A stretch of DNA of 36,445 nt from assembly GCA_947594925.1 (NCBI GenBank), contig CANQEJ010000005.1, positions 1 to 36,445 of the forward strand, read 5' to 3'. Numbering within the stretch: the stretch's first letter is position 1; each line of letters starts with the position of its first letter. The notes under the pieces are model-generated. The model saw nothing but the letters and a program-made list of their open reading frames with translations, made no database searches and was not told the DNA's origin. The stretch comes from an uncultured Bacilli bacterium. Lineage in GTDB: Bacteria > Bacillota_I > Bacilli_A > RF39 > UBA660. The position numbers and the translations under genes are program-made. Of the stretch, positions 1-8,144 are shown piece after piece.

Positions 1-2
1 AA

Positions 3-761
3 AGAAAGTGGAAAGAACTTTTTCAAAGACTTATTGCCCAACATTTTAAAAATGGGCTCTTTCAATTTTATTTAGTGGGTATCAAAGATTTAATTGATTA
101 TATTAAGAAATTAATCTATAATAAGGGGGCACATGAAAGAAGGAATTTTATGTTAAGTACTGAGGATAGAAATTTATTACTTAAAAAAATTCAAAATTAT
201 TTAACTTTGACTGAAAATTCTACTAGATTGTTAGAACTTGAAGATAAAATTATCAGTTTTCAAGATGCGGACTTATCTTTATATTGGGTTAGAAATATTT
301 CTTCTTCTAAAGTTGAAATGCATAAAAATATCATATGTAGTTTACAAGACCCAGAAAAAATGTGGCTATTACTAAAAGATGTGCATATGAAAAAATCTTC
401 GATGCGTGCCGTAGCTTTAAGTATATTAGCAACAAATAATGAGGTTTATATTGCTAAATTATTAAATAAAGGTCTTGCTAAAAGATTAAAAATGGAAGGT
501 TCTGTAGTAGAGTGGTTATCATCTTATGGTAGTAAAGATTTAATATATCAAACAATTATAGAAAATCCCGAACTTGACCAATTATATCGAAAAAAGCTCA
601 TATTAAATATATATTTAAAATTAACGGAAGAAGAAAGAGCTAATTTAAGAGCTCAAATACCTTCTGTTTTAGATGATATAGAAAAAGGTCTAAAAAAAGA
701 ACAAGCTTATGATGAGATAGTATATTTAGTTAATACTTTAGTTTCTAAAGAAAGTAACTAA
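3..761 (+). CDS. Unknown protein, 5' end cut by the window edge
   Basis: The frame is open from the first bases of the window, without a stop for about 49 codons before the first good internal start, so I read this as the 3' part of a gene that begins outside the window. If the gene starts inside, the best start is the ATG at 150, with AAGAAGGA six bases upstream; a GTG at 75 is a weaker choice. The visible protein is about 250 residues, soluble, rich in Leu, Lys and Glu, and apparently all-helical, which suggests a HEAT/ARM-like repeat protein. I recognise no family and no catalytic motif. A G-poor hairpin followed by eight T lies just after the stop. The gene is on the same strand as fmt but is separated from it by 303 bases, so it is probably a separate transcript. 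Function unknown. Confidence 0.6.
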   Translation, partial: RKWKELFQRLIAQHFKNGLFQFYLVGIKDLIDYIKKLIYNKGAHERRNFMLSTEDRNLLLKKIQNYLTLTENSTRLLELEDKIISFQDADLSLYWVRNISSSKVEMHKNIICSLQDPEKMWLLLKDVHMKKSSMRAVALSILATNNEVYIAKLLNKGLAKRLKMEGSVVEWLSSYGSKDLIYQTIIENPELDQLYRKKLILNIYLKLTEEERANLRAQIPSVLDDIEKGLKKEQAYDEIVYLVNTLVSKESN

Positions 762-770
762 CGTTTTAAA

Positions 771-790
771 ATAGGGATTATTCCTTTTTT
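771..790 (+). terminator. Weak terminator after the first gene
   Basis: AGGGA-TTA-TTCCT (with one G-U pair) is followed by a run of T, ten bases after the stop codon at 761. The stem is only five pairs, so strength is doubtful. Confidence 0.4.
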
Positions 791-816
791 TTCATTATCT
801 AATGTTTTATATAGTA

Positions 817-825
817 TGGTAAAAT
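817..825 (+). promoter_or_regulatory. Extended -10 promoter in the gap before fmt
   Basis: TGGTAAAAT matches the TGn-TAnnnT extended -10 seen at many genes in this window. No convincing -35 lies 17 bases upstream. Transcription would start near 832. Confidence 0.45.
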
Positions 826-831
826 TTCTGT

Positions 832-1035
832 AAATTAAAAGACACAGATTTGACAAATTAATTTTTAGTAAGCTTCTTGCTTTTGTAAATTATTTCTTTT
901 ATATTTTTTTATCAGCGTATAGCTTGCAAATAAAAAATGCAGCTTTAGAAAAAACTGACGAAATATCTGCTCTTATTAGAACTTATCAAAATCAAAGTAA
1001 AAAAGGTTAAATACTAGTTAAATCTAGTATTTTTT
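832..1035 (+). other. Gap of about 300 bases: possible small RNA or gene remnant
   Basis: No ordinary gene is visible between 762 and 1064. The segment is bracketed by an extended -10 (817-825) and a clear terminator (1011-1035), which would give a transcript of about 200 nt. It contains the hairpin AGCTTGCA (921-928) / TGCAGCT (938-944) and another around AAGC-TTCTT-GCTT (870-882). One reading frame (834-1010) is open up to a TAA directly before the terminator, but it has no ATG or GTG, only a TTG at 924. Its last 28 residues look protein-like (ALEKTDEISALIRTYQNQ), so a decayed small gene is the alternative. I cannot decide between an RNA gene and a remnant. Confidence 0.35.
1011..1035 (+). 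terminator. Rho-independent-type terminator before fmt
   Basis: Perfect 7-bp stem ATACTAG / CTAGTAT, loop TTAAAT, followed by six T. It lies directly after a TAA at 1008-1010 and 30 bases before fmt, so it closes an upstream transcript; it could also attenuate fmt. Confidence 0.7.
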
Positions 1036-1064
1036 GTTATAATTTTATAGAAGGATATGATAAG

Positions 1065-1997
1065 ATGAAAAATTTAAAAGTCGTATTTATGGGAACACCT
1101 GATTTTTCTGTCCCTGTTTTAAGGGCTTTACTGGAAAATACTAATGTCTCTTTAGTAGTTTGTCAGCCAGATAAATTAGTAGGAAGAAAACAAGTTTTAG
1201 AACCATGTCCCGTTAAAAAAGTAGCTTTAGAAAATAACATTAAAGTATTTCAACCTATTAAAATAAAAGAAGATTATGAAGTAATAATAAATGAAAAACC
1301 CGATTTAATCATAACTTGTGCTTATGGCCAGATAATTCCTAAAGTTCTTTTAGAATTACCTAAATATGGGTGTATTAATGTTCATGCCTCTTTACTACCT
1401 AAGTTAAGAGGTGGAGCACCAATTCATCATGCTTTAATAGATGGTTATAAAAAAACCGGTATTACGATTATGTATATGGCAGAAGGTATGGACGATGGTG
1501 ATATTATTGCTCAAGAAGAATATGTCATAAAAAAAGAAGATAATGTGGGGATTTTACATGATGAGTTATCTTTAATAGGTGCTAAGTTATTAATTAAAAC
1601 CTTACCCGAAATTATTAAAGGAACTAATCAAAGAATAAAACAAAATCCTAAAGAAGTAACCTTTGCCTATAATATTAAAAGAGAAGAAGAACATTTAGAT
1701 TTTCATGATACTTGTGAAAATATCTATAACAAAATACGTGGTTTAAATCCTTGGCCTTTAACTTATTTCCTTTTAGATGATAAAGAAGTAAAAGCTATAG
1801 AAAGTGACTATAAAATAACGAAAATAGATAGTGTAGGAAAAATAGTGGAAATTACTAAAGATGCAATCGGTATTAGCGCTTTAGATGGTATTGTTTATCT
1901 TAAAAAGATTAAACCTTTTTCTAAAAAGATAATGAGTGTTAAAGATTATTTAAATGGGGTAGATAAAAAGACTTTAATTAATAAAGAAGTTAAGTAG
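1065..1997 (+). CDS. fmt: Methionyl-tRNA formyltransferase
   Basis: Fmt transfers a formyl group from 10-formyl-THF to Met-tRNA(fMet), producing the initiator tRNA in the cytoplasm. The protein is 310 residues, the usual length. The N-terminal Rossmann-like domain starts with VVFMGTPDFSVPVL. The active-site region NVHASLLPKLRGGAPI carries N105 and H107, and GMDDGDI supplies D144, matching the E. coli catalytic triad N106/H108/D144. The C-terminal OB-like domain begins around residue 205 and includes the NPWP segment. ATG at 1065 is preceded by AGAAGGA. The usual partner def (peptide deformylase) is not adjacent here. It heads a run of closely spaced genes (spacing 8 bases to the next) extending through rpe. 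The call is secure. Confidence 0.97.
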   Translation: MKNLKVVFMGTPDFSVPVLRALLENTNVSLVVCQPDKLVGRKQVLEPCPVKKVALENNIKVFQPIKIKEDYEVIINEKPDLIITCAYGQIIPKVLLELPKYGCINVHASLLPKLRGGAPIHHALIDGYKKTGITIMYMAEGMDDGDIIAQEEYVIKKEDNVGILHDELSLIGAKLLIKTLPEIIKGTNQRIKQNPKEVTFAYNIKREEEHLDFHDTCENIYNKIRGLNPWPLTYFLLDDKEVKAIESDYKITKIDSVGKIVEITKDAIGISALDGIVYLKKIKPFSKKIMSVKDYLNGVDKKTLINKEVK

Positions 1998-2005
1998 GTG
2001 ATATT

Positions 2006-2662
2006 GTGTTTCATAAAAGAGAACCGAAGTTTAAAAAAACTAGTCCTGATGACCCATGGATAGTAAGAACTTGGCAAACTCCTCGAGGTCGAGCTAGTCT
2101 TAAATTAGCAGTTTATGGTTTATTTATAATTAGTGTTCTTATTTTAATTGTTGTTAAAACAGATAGAAATCCCAAAGTATATAAATCTACCTATACGGCG
2201 ATTAAAAAAGATGATACTGCTAAGATTGCGGCTTTAAAAGAAAATAATTTTGCTTTTCGTTATACAATAACTATTAATGATTTAAAAACCTTATATTATG
2301 GGAATAAAATGCAAAATTTAGAATCTGGTTTTAAAGAAGACCAAAATGGTATTGTTAAATATTTAAAAGAAAATGATAAAGTCTATAAAATTGGTCTTAC
2401 TGATAAGGAAGAAATTACTAATTTATATGAAGGAATAAATTTAGAATATCTTAATTTAAATTATATCTTTGATTTAATAAATGATAAACAAAATGAAGTA
2501 GAGGGTAATAAGCAAACATATCATTTAGATAATAATATTGTAATTGAAATAATTACGGATAATTTAAATATAAAGAAAATAACTATTCAAGAAAATTCTA
2601 ATTTATATGAATTAGAATATGATAGGATAGGTAAAATTAGTAAAAATGATATTGAAAATTAG
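2006..2662 (+). CDS. Unknown single-pass membrane protein in the rsmB position
   Basis: The protein has 218 residues and starts at GTG 2006, with AGGTGAT upstream. A basic cytoplasmic N-terminus (about residues 1-32, with PWIVRTWQTPRGRASLK) is followed by one membrane helix (about 33-51) and an extracytoplasmic domain of about 165 residues rich in Asn, Lys and Asp. No catalytic motif or lipobox is visible. It sits 8 bases after fmt and 8 bases before rlmN, the place held by rsmB in B. subtilis and many Firmicutes. A simple signal-anchor protein with an extracellular sensor or scaffold domain is plausible, perhaps linked to the PrkC/Stp genes downstream, but this is inference. I recognise no family. 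Confidence 0.8.
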   Translation: MFHKREPKFKKTSPDDPWIVRTWQTPRGRASLKLAVYGLFIISVLILIVVKTDRNPKVYKSTYTAIKKDDTAKIAALKENNFAFRYTITINDLKTLYYGNKMQNLESGFKEDQNGIVKYLKENDKVYKIGLTDKEEITNLYEGINLEYLNLNYIFDLINDKQNEVEGNKQTYHLDNNIVIEIITDNLNIKKITIQENSNLYELEYDRIGKISKNDIEN

Positions 2663-2670
2663 GTGTATAT

Positions 2671-3693
2671 ATGAATAATATTTTTAATTATAGACTAGAT
2701 ATGTTAGAAGATTATTTTTTAAGTATTGGGGCGAAAAAGTTCAATGCTTCTCAAGTCTATGACTGGTTATATAAAAAAAGAGTTTTTGATTTTGCAAAGA
2801 TGACTAATTTAAAAAAAGAATTAATAGCCAAATTAAATGCGACTTTTACTAATGATTTTTTAGAAATAGTCCGTAAACAGACCGATAAGGATACGAGTAA
2901 ATATTTATTTAAATTAAAAGATGGCAACTTTGTTGAAAGTGTTTTAATGTATCATGATTACGGTATTAGTATTTGTGTATCTAGTCAAGTTGGTTGTAAT
3001 ATGGGATGTGCTTTTTGTGAAAGTGGGCGTCTTAAAAAAGTACGAGATTTACAAACATATGAAATGGTCGAACAAATTCTTTTAATTGAAGAAGATATTA
3101 AAAAGCGAATTTCTTCTGTAGTTATTATGGGAATTGGGGAACCTTTTGATAATTATGATAATGTTATGAATTTTATTAAAATTATTAATCATGATAAAGG
3201 AATTGCTATTGGAGCTCGCCATATTACAGTTTCTACTTGTGGTATTATTCCGAAAATTAAGATGTTGATGGCCGAACCTTTACAAATTAATCTAGCGATA
3301 TCTTTACATGCTCCTAATAATGAGCTTCGCAGTAAACTAATGAAAATCAATAAAGTTTACGATATTAATGAATTAATTGCGACTTTAAAAGAATATATTG
3401 CAAAAACTAATAGACGAGTAACCATAGAATATGTTACACTTAATGGTGTTAATGATAGTAAAGAGTGCGCTTTACAGTTAGCACATTTATTAAAAGGTAT
3501 GAACGCCTATGTTAATTTAATTCCATATAATGAAACAAATAATATAGGGTTTAAAAAGTCTTCAAAGAAAACTATTTTAGAATTTTATGATGTTTTAAAA
3601 AAAGAAAAAATTAATGTTACTATCAGAAAAGAATTTGGTTCTAAAATAGATGCTGCTTGTGGGCAGTTAAGAAGCAAAGAGGTGGATGCATGA
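2671..3693 (+). CDS. rlmN: Dual-specificity RNA C2-methyladenosine methyltransferase RlmN
   Basis: Radical-SAM enzyme that makes m2A at 23S rRNA A2503 and at tRNA A37. It has 340 residues. An N-terminal helical RNA-binding domain (1-90; KKFNASQVYDWLYKKRV) precedes the CxxxCxxC iron-sulfur motif at C109, C113 and C116. Further family motifs are VIMGIGEPFDNYDNV, ITVSTCGIIP and LAISLHAPNNELR. The C-terminal DAACGQL holds the methyl-carrying Cys, C330. After the cluster motif it reads CESG where most homologues have CATG or CASG. RlmN rather than Cfr is favoured by overall similarity and by context: it lies between the fmt and stp genes as in B. subtilis. Its stop overlaps the stp start (ATGA). 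Confidence 0.95.
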   Translation: MNNIFNYRLDMLEDYFLSIGAKKFNASQVYDWLYKKRVFDFAKMTNLKKELIAKLNATFTNDFLEIVRKQTDKDTSKYLFKLKDGNFVESVLMYHDYGISICVSSQVGCNMGCAFCESGRLKKVRDLQTYEMVEQILLIEEDIKKRISSVVIMGIGEPFDNYDNVMNFIKIINHDKGIAIGARHITVSTCGIIPKIKMLMAEPLQINLAISLHAPNNELRSKLMKINKVYDINELIATLKEYIAKTNRRVTIEYVTLNGVNDSKECALQLAHLLKGMNAYVNLIPYNETNNIGFKKSSKKTILEFYDVLKKEKINVTIRKEFGSKIDAACGQLRSKEVDA

Positions 3694-4439
3694 AAACATT
3701 TTATTTAACCGATGCCGGAAGGGTTCGAGATCATAATGAAGATAGTGTAACAATTTTAAAAAATATTAATAATGAATATTTAATGATTGTTGCTGATGGA
3801 ATGGGAGGACATCGAGCAGGGGAAGTTGCTTCTTCTTTAGCTGTAACCCATTTAGGTAAAAGATTTAATGAGACATCTTCTTTAGGCAGTAAATTAGATG
3901 CTGTTAATTGGTTAAATGATAATATAAATGAAATAAATAAGGGAATAATTGATTATACCAAAGAGTACCCTGATACAACGGGGATGGGGACTACTTTAGT
4001 AGTAGCAATTTTAACAAATGATTATTTAATTTTTGGTAATATTGGTGATTCTCGTGGTTATGTTTTAAAAAATCATAAATTACATAAAGTAACAAAGGAA
4101 CATACTTTAGTTAATTTATTAGTTAGTACAGGAGAATTAAGTGAAGAAGAAGCTTTAAATCATCCGAAAAAAAATGTTTTAATGAAAGCTCTAGGAGCTG
4201 CAGAATCTTGTGAGCTAGATATCTTTGATGTCGATAAAGATATTGATGGTATTATGTTATGTAGTGATGGACTTACTAATATGTTAACTAAAGAACAAAT
4301 TGAAAAAGTTTTAAATGATGAAGAATTAACTATGGAAGATAAAGTCCGTAAGTTAATTCGTAAGAGTAATGCTAGGGGTGGCACAGATAATATAACAATT
4401 GCTTTTTTAGAAAAAGAAAGTGAGGATACTAGTCTATGA
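3690..4439 (+). CDS. prpC: PP2C-type Ser/Thr protein phosphatase (PrpC/Stp)
   Basis: Metal-dependent phosphatase that reverses phosphorylation by the neighbouring PrkC kinase. The start is the ATG at 3690 (MKTFYLTDAGRVRDHNEDS), with AGAGGTGG four bases upstream; it overlaps the rlmN stop. A longer frame begins earlier but would run into rlmN. The protein is 249 residues, the typical Stp length. PP2C motifs appear in order: RDHNED, VADGMGGHRAGE, TGMGTTLVVA, GNIGDSRGY, LCSDGLTNM and GGTDNIT, giving the Asp metal ligands. No membrane segment is visible. The gene overlaps prkC by four bases (ATGA), which implies translational coupling of the kinase-phosphatase pair. Confidence 0.95.
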   Translation: MKTFYLTDAGRVRDHNEDSVTILKNINNEYLMIVADGMGGHRAGEVASSLAVTHLGKRFNETSSLGSKLDAVNWLNDNINEINKGIIDYTKEYPDTTGMGTTLVVAILTNDYLIFGNIGDSRGYVLKNHKLHKVTKEHTLVNLLVSTGELSEEEALNHPKKNVLMKALGAAESCELDIFDVDKDIDGIMLCSDGLTNMLTKEQIEKVLNDEELTMEDKVRKLIRKSNARGGTDNITIAFLEKESEDTSL

Positions 4440-6211
4440 TAATGAAAGGTCAAAAAATAAATGATCGTTATCAGATTATAAAAACTATTGGTGAAGGTGG
4501 CATGGCTAATGTATACCTTGCTTATGATACCATTTTAGACCGCAATGTTGCTGTTAAAGTTTTACGTGGTGATTTGGCTACTGATGAAAAGTTTGTCCGT
4601 CGTTTTCAAAGAGAAGCTTTATCTGCTAGTAGTTTGTCGCACCCTAATATTGTGGAAGTATATGATGTTGGAGAAGATAATGGCCAATATTATATTGTCA
4701 TGGAATATATTGAAGGCAAACATTTAAAACAGCTGCTCAAAAAACGTGGCAATTTAACTATTACCGAAGTTATTGATATCATGCTTCAAATTACGGATGG
4801 TATTGCTGTTGCCCATGATTCTTATATTATTCATCGCGATATCAAACCGCAAAATATTATGATTTTAGAAAATGGTTTAGTTAAAATTACTGATTTTGGA
4901 ATTGCGATGGCCATGAACGCCGCTCAATTAACTCAAACTAATTCTGTTATGGGTTCTGTTCATTATCTTCCACCAGAGCAAGCAAGTGGTTCGGGAGCAA
5001 CCCTCCAAAGTGATATTTATTCGATGGGAATTTTAATGTATGAACTATTATGTGGTCATCTTCCTTATAGAGGAGATAATGCTGTTGAAATAGCTTTAAA
5101 ACATTTAAAAGAACCATTACCATCTATAAGAGAATATCTACCTAATCTTCCTCAAAGTGTGGAAAATGTTATCTTAAAAGCTACAGCTAAAAATCCGAAA
5201 AATCGTTATGCTGATGCTAGAGAAATGCATGAAGATTTAAAAACTGTTATGGATGATTCTCGTGTTGATGAACCAAGATATGTATATCCATATCCCGAAG
5301 ATGGCTTAGATGAAGCAGAAGTTACTAAAAATTTAAAAGTAAAAGAAGAAAAACCTAAATCCAAAGAAGAAAAAGAAGAAGAGGTAATTGCTAAACAAAT
5401 TACGAAAGATGATTTGAAAAAGCAAAATAAACTCTTAATAATTTTAGGCTCTATCTTTGCTGGTTTAGTTGTTATTACTACTACCATAGTTTTAGTCTTA
5501 CCAATTATTACGGGTGGTAAAGAAGTAACTGTGCCTGATGTGGCGGGCTTAAGTGTAAAAAAGGCTATAAAAGAATTACAAAGTGCCGGGTTTAAAATAG
5601 CTGATGAGCAAAAAGAAACCACTTCTGATGATGTTGCCAAAGGTAAAGTAGTAAAAACTAATCCTGCTGGTGGTACGAAAAAAATTAAAGGTAAAGAAGT
5701 AGTTTTATATGTTTCTACAGGAAGTAATCAAATAACTATTGAAGATTATACTGGTCAAAATTATATTGAAGTAAAAGCTAAATTAGAAGTTCAAAATATC
5801 TATGTTGCTATTGAAAAGAAAGATGTTGAAAATGCTCAAGATATTTCAGATACAGATATTATTGGCCAATCTGTCGAAGCTGGAAAAAAATTAAAACCAA
5901 AAGAAACAATTACATTATATATTCCTAATATTACAACTAAATATCCTGACTTTTCACGTGGTTATACCGTGGAAGCAGTTCAAAATTGGTGTAATACATA
6001 TGGCATAACTTTAAATGTTGAATATATTGAAACAACTGATTATGCCCCAGGAACAGTTTATTATCAAAGTAAAACAGTTGGATATACAGTTTCCTCTGGT
6101 TCAAGCTTAAATATTAAAGTTGCTCAAGCTCCTGAAGAAGCCCCAGAAATAGATGAAGACCAACAAGATGCTGATGATACTAACGTTTGTGAAACGACAG
6201 GATTATGCTAA
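4436..6211 (+). CDS. prkC: Ser/Thr kinase with PASTA domains (PrkC/Stk1 family)
   Basis: Membrane kinase that senses muropeptides or lipid II and controls cell-wall and growth functions. The 591 residues contain, in order: a Hanks-type kinase domain (about 10-270) with glycine loop GEGGMANVY, K41, HRDIKPQN (D135), DFG at 153-155 and GSVHYLPPEQASG activation segment; a charged juxtamembrane stretch; a membrane helix at about 333-357; and three PASTA-like repeats (about 360-430, 430-498, 500-562). The tail is acidic and ends CETTGLC, which is unusual outside the membrane. All catalytic residues are present. ATG 4436 is preferred over 4442 because GAGGA lies nine bases upstream. Likely substrates in this window include IreB and RsgA-type GTPases; that is inference from other Firmicutes. 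Confidence 0.96.
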   Translation: MIMKGQKINDRYQIIKTIGEGGMANVYLAYDTILDRNVAVKVLRGDLATDEKFVRRFQREALSASSLSHPNIVEVYDVGEDNGQYYIVMEYIEGKHLKQLLKKRGNLTITEVIDIMLQITDGIAVAHDSYIIHRDIKPQNIMILENGLVKITDFGIAMAMNAAQLTQTNSVMGSVHYLPPEQASGSGATLQSDIYSMGILMYELLCGHLPYRGDNAVEIALKHLKEPLPSIREYLPNLPQSVENVILKATAKNPKNRYADAREMHEDLKTVMDDSRVDEPRYVYPYPEDGLDEAEVTKNLKVKEEKPKSKEEKEEEVIAKQITKDDLKKQNKLLIILGSIFAGLVVITTTIVLVLPIITGGKEVTVPDVAGLSVKKAIKELQSAGFKIADEQKETTSDDVAKGKVVKTNPAGGTKKIKGKEVVLYVSTGSNQITIEDYTGQNYIEVKAKLEVQNIYVAIEKKDVENAQDISDTDIIGQSVEAGKKLKPKETITLYIPNITTKYPDFSRGYTVEAVQNWCNTYGITLNVEYIETTDYAPGTVYYQSKTVGYTVSSGSSLNIKVAQAPEEAPEIDEDQQDADDTNVCETTGLC

Positions 6212-7038
6212 TGCCAGGAAAAATTATTAAAATAATCAGTAATCTCTATACCGTTAAAGTAGGAGATAACATTTATGAGTGCCGAGCTAGAGGGAAATTT
6301 CGTAATGAAAATATCACCCCTCTAGTTGGCGACAACTGCTTAATAGATACGGAAAATAATTATATTTTAGAAATTCAAAATCGTTCTAATTATTTAAATC
6401 GTCCCGCGGTTGCTAACATTGATTATGCAGTTATTTTAACAAGTGTTAAAAAGCCTAATTTATCTTTAAATTTATTAGATAAAATGTTAAGTATTGTTAT
6501 TTTAAATAAAATTAAACCAATAATTTGTTTTTCTAAACTAGATTTATTAGAAAGAGACGAAAAAAAGAATATAAAGAATTTAAGTAAATATTATCAAAAG
6601 ATAGGAATTCCCGTTGTTTTTAATAATGAACTACGTAAGCTAAAAAAATTATTAAAAGGCAAAGTAGCGGTTTTTACAGGCCAAACAGGAGCAGGTAAAT
6701 CTACTTTATTAAATCATTTAGATAAATCTCTATCTCTTAAAACCGGAGAAATATCTGAGGCTTTAGGGCGTGGTAAACATACAACTAGACATGTGGAACT
6801 TTTTGAAGTCGAAAAATGTTTTTTAGTAGATACACCAGGTTTTTCAGCTTTAGATATTAATGCTTTTACCCCAGAAGAAATTCGCTTTTCTTTTCAAGAA
6901 TTTGCAAATTATCCTTGTAAATTTCCTGATTGCCAACATAAAAACGAAAAAGATTGTGCCGTAAGACAAGCAGTATTAGACGGTAAAATATTAAAAACTC
7001 GTTATGAAAATTATTTAAATTTTATTGAAAAGAAGTGA
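6211..7038 (+). CDS. rsgA: Ribosome small-subunit maturation GTPase RsgA
   Basis: Circularly permuted GTPase for late 30S assembly. I place the start at ATG 6211 (MPGKIIKI), which overlaps the prkC stop (TAATG), has AGGA eight bases upstream and matches the N-terminus of B. subtilis RsgA; an ATG six bases earlier is too close to that site. The protein is 275 residues. An N-terminal OB domain (about 1-65) is followed by the permuted G motifs: G4 as FSKLD, G1 as GQTGAGKST, a TTRH switch segment and G3 as DTPGFSALD. The C-terminal zinc motif CKFPDCQHxxExxC lies near residues 233-250. It is known to be a PrkC substrate in B. subtilis and Staphylococcus; here it is the next gene. Confidence 0.96.
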   Translation: MPGKIIKIISNLYTVKVGDNIYECRARGKFRNENITPLVGDNCLIDTENNYILEIQNRSNYLNRPAVANIDYAVILTSVKKPNLSLNLLDKMLSIVILNKIKPIICFSKLDLLERDEKKNIKNLSKYYQKIGIPVVFNNELRKLKKLLKGKVAVFTGQTGAGKSTLLNHLDKSLSLKTGEISEALGRGKHTTRHVELFEVEKCFLVDTPGFSALDINAFTPEEIRFSFQEFANYPCKFPDCQHKNEKDCAVRQAVLDGKILKTRYENYLNFIEKK

Positions 7039-7042
7039 GATT

Positions 7043-7669
7043 ATGCAAGTATCAGTTTCTTTTTTTAAAAGAGCTAAATCTATTGAAGAAACAATTGTCA
7101 ATATTGAAAAAACAGATTGTGATTTTTTGCATGTAGATATTGGTGATGGCGTATTTATTCCCACAGATACTAAAGATATTGTTAGTTTTGTAAGAGAAAG
7201 TTCTAAAAAATTAGATGTTCATTTAATGTGTGCTAAACCTTTAGAATATATTAATATTTATAAGAATTTAAATACGGAATATATTACTTTTCATGTCGAA
7301 ATAAAAGAGGATATTCAAAGTTTAATCGATGAGATTAAAAAAGCTCATGTTAAAGCGGGGCTGGCTATTAATCCGGAAACTGATATTACAAAGTTAGAGC
7401 CATATCTAGATGTTATTGACCAAATTTTAGTTATGAGTGTTAAACCGGGAAAGGGCGGTCAAAGGTTTCAAGAAGACGTAATCAGTAAAATTAAAAAGTT
7501 AAATCAATTACGTCAAGAACATCAGTATTCCTATATTATTAGTGTTGATGGAGGTATAAATGACCAAACTATTAAACTTTTAAAAGATACTGGTTTAGAT
7601 ATGTGTGTTTCGGGTTCTTATGTTTGTCTTACTGATAACTACCAAGAACAAATTAATAAATTGCGTTAA
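7043..7669 (+). CDS. rpe: Ribulose-phosphate 3-epimerase family protein
   Basis: TIM-barrel epimerase that interconverts ribulose-5-P and xylulose-5-P. The start is the ATG at 7043 (MQVSVSFF) with GAAGTGAG upstream; the frame continues a few codons further only through a TTG. At 208 residues it is slightly short. The metal ligands are kept: HVD in the FLHVDIGDG strand, DVHLM, and the catalytic Asp in SVDGGIN. The substrate loop reads GDGVFIPTDTKD instead of the usual MDGHFVPN, and the phosphate loop reads VKPGKGGQRF instead of VNPGFGGQ, so it is a divergent member. Position after rsgA matches B. subtilis (prkC-rsgA-rpe), which favours rpe over allulose-6-P epimerase. A two-way terminator follows. 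Confidence 0.85.
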   Translation: MQVSVSFFKRAKSIEETIVNIEKTDCDFLHVDIGDGVFIPTDTKDIVSFVRESSKKLDVHLMCAKPLEYINIYKNLNTEYITFHVEIKEDIQSLIDEIKKAHVKAGLAINPETDITKLEPYLDVIDQILVMSVKPGKGGQRFQEDVISKIKKLNQLRQEHQYSYIISVDGGINDQTIKLLKDTGLDMCVSGSYVCLTDNYQEQINKLR

Positions 7670-7694
7670 AAAAGCTACCAAAAGGTAGTTTTTA
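7670..7694. terminator. Bidirectional terminator between convergent genes
   Basis: A run of A, CTACC-AAAA-GGTAG, then a run of T. It works in both directions and separates rpe (+) from the convergent membrane-protein gene (-). Confidence 0.75.
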
Positions 7695-8090
7695 TAATTT
7701 TAAGGAATAAGTTAATTCTCTATTAGCATTACTAAGCTCTTGAGCTAGACAAATATTCTGAGCAGTTACTGCGCCACAAATAGCTATTAAAGCTGTTGCT
7801 AAAGGATAGTAAATATAATTTTCTAAAGGAATTGTGCTATGCTTACAAAGTACTACAGCTCCTGCTAATAGAGTACCAATTATACCAGACATCATAGCAG
7901 TTTCTTGAAAATTATCTTTCATCCATTTTAATTTTAAAATTGAAAACTCTAAACCATCTTTATCTTTATTTATAATTTGTTTTTTAATTTCCGCAAAAAT
8001 TTCTTGAACGTCTTTATTATTATAAAAGGAATTTAGAGTTTTTTCCATTTCGTATGAATAATCTATTTCTTCTGTTTTTTTATCTTTCAT
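7692..8090 (-). CDS. Unknown small protein with two membrane helices
   Basis: The - strand start at 8090 (MKDKKTEEIDYSYEME) is chosen because AGAGGA lies six bases upstream; a longer frame from 8132 would place that ribosome site inside the coding region. The 132 residues form a charged, probably helical cytoplasmic N-terminus (1-68) followed by two hydrophobic helices, about 67-83 (MMSGIIGTLLAGAVVL) and about 94-112 (PLATALIAICGAVTAQ), and a short tail. No motif is recognised. It has its own promoter (8116-8144) and converges on rpe, at the place where thiN stands in B. subtilis. Function unknown. Confidence 0.75.
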   Translation of the reverse strand: MKDKKTEEIDYSYEMEKTLNSFYNNKDVQEIFAEIKKQIINKDKDGLEFSILKLKWMKDNFQETAMMSGIIGTLLAGAVVLCKHSTIPLENYIYYPLATALIAICGAVTAQNICLAQELSNANRELTYSLKL

Positions 8091-8115
8091 TTGGCTTCCT
8101 CTTTTCATAAGTAAT

Positions 8116-8144
8116 ATATTAATATAAAACATTTAAAATAGCAA
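8116..8144 (-). promoter_or_regulatory. Promoter of the small membrane-protein gene
   Basis: On the - strand: TTGCTA, 17 bases, TAATAT. Predicted start near 8109, about 19 bases before the start codon at 8090. Confidence 0.6.

Noticed and set aside
2671-3693. Cfr (antibiotic-resistance methyltransferase) instead of RlmN
   Set aside because: Motifs such as GIGEPFDNYDNV and SLHAPNNELRSKLM, and the conserved fmt-rlmN-stp context, fit RlmN.
4160-4453. Antisense open frame over prpC
   Set aside because: Low-complexity Ser/Leu/Ile translation, fully inside a well-identified gene on the other strand, no ribosome site.
5206-5640. Antisense open frame of 144 codons in prkC
   Set aside because: A shadow of prkC codon bias (Ser/Phe/Thr-rich), with no promoter or ribosome site.
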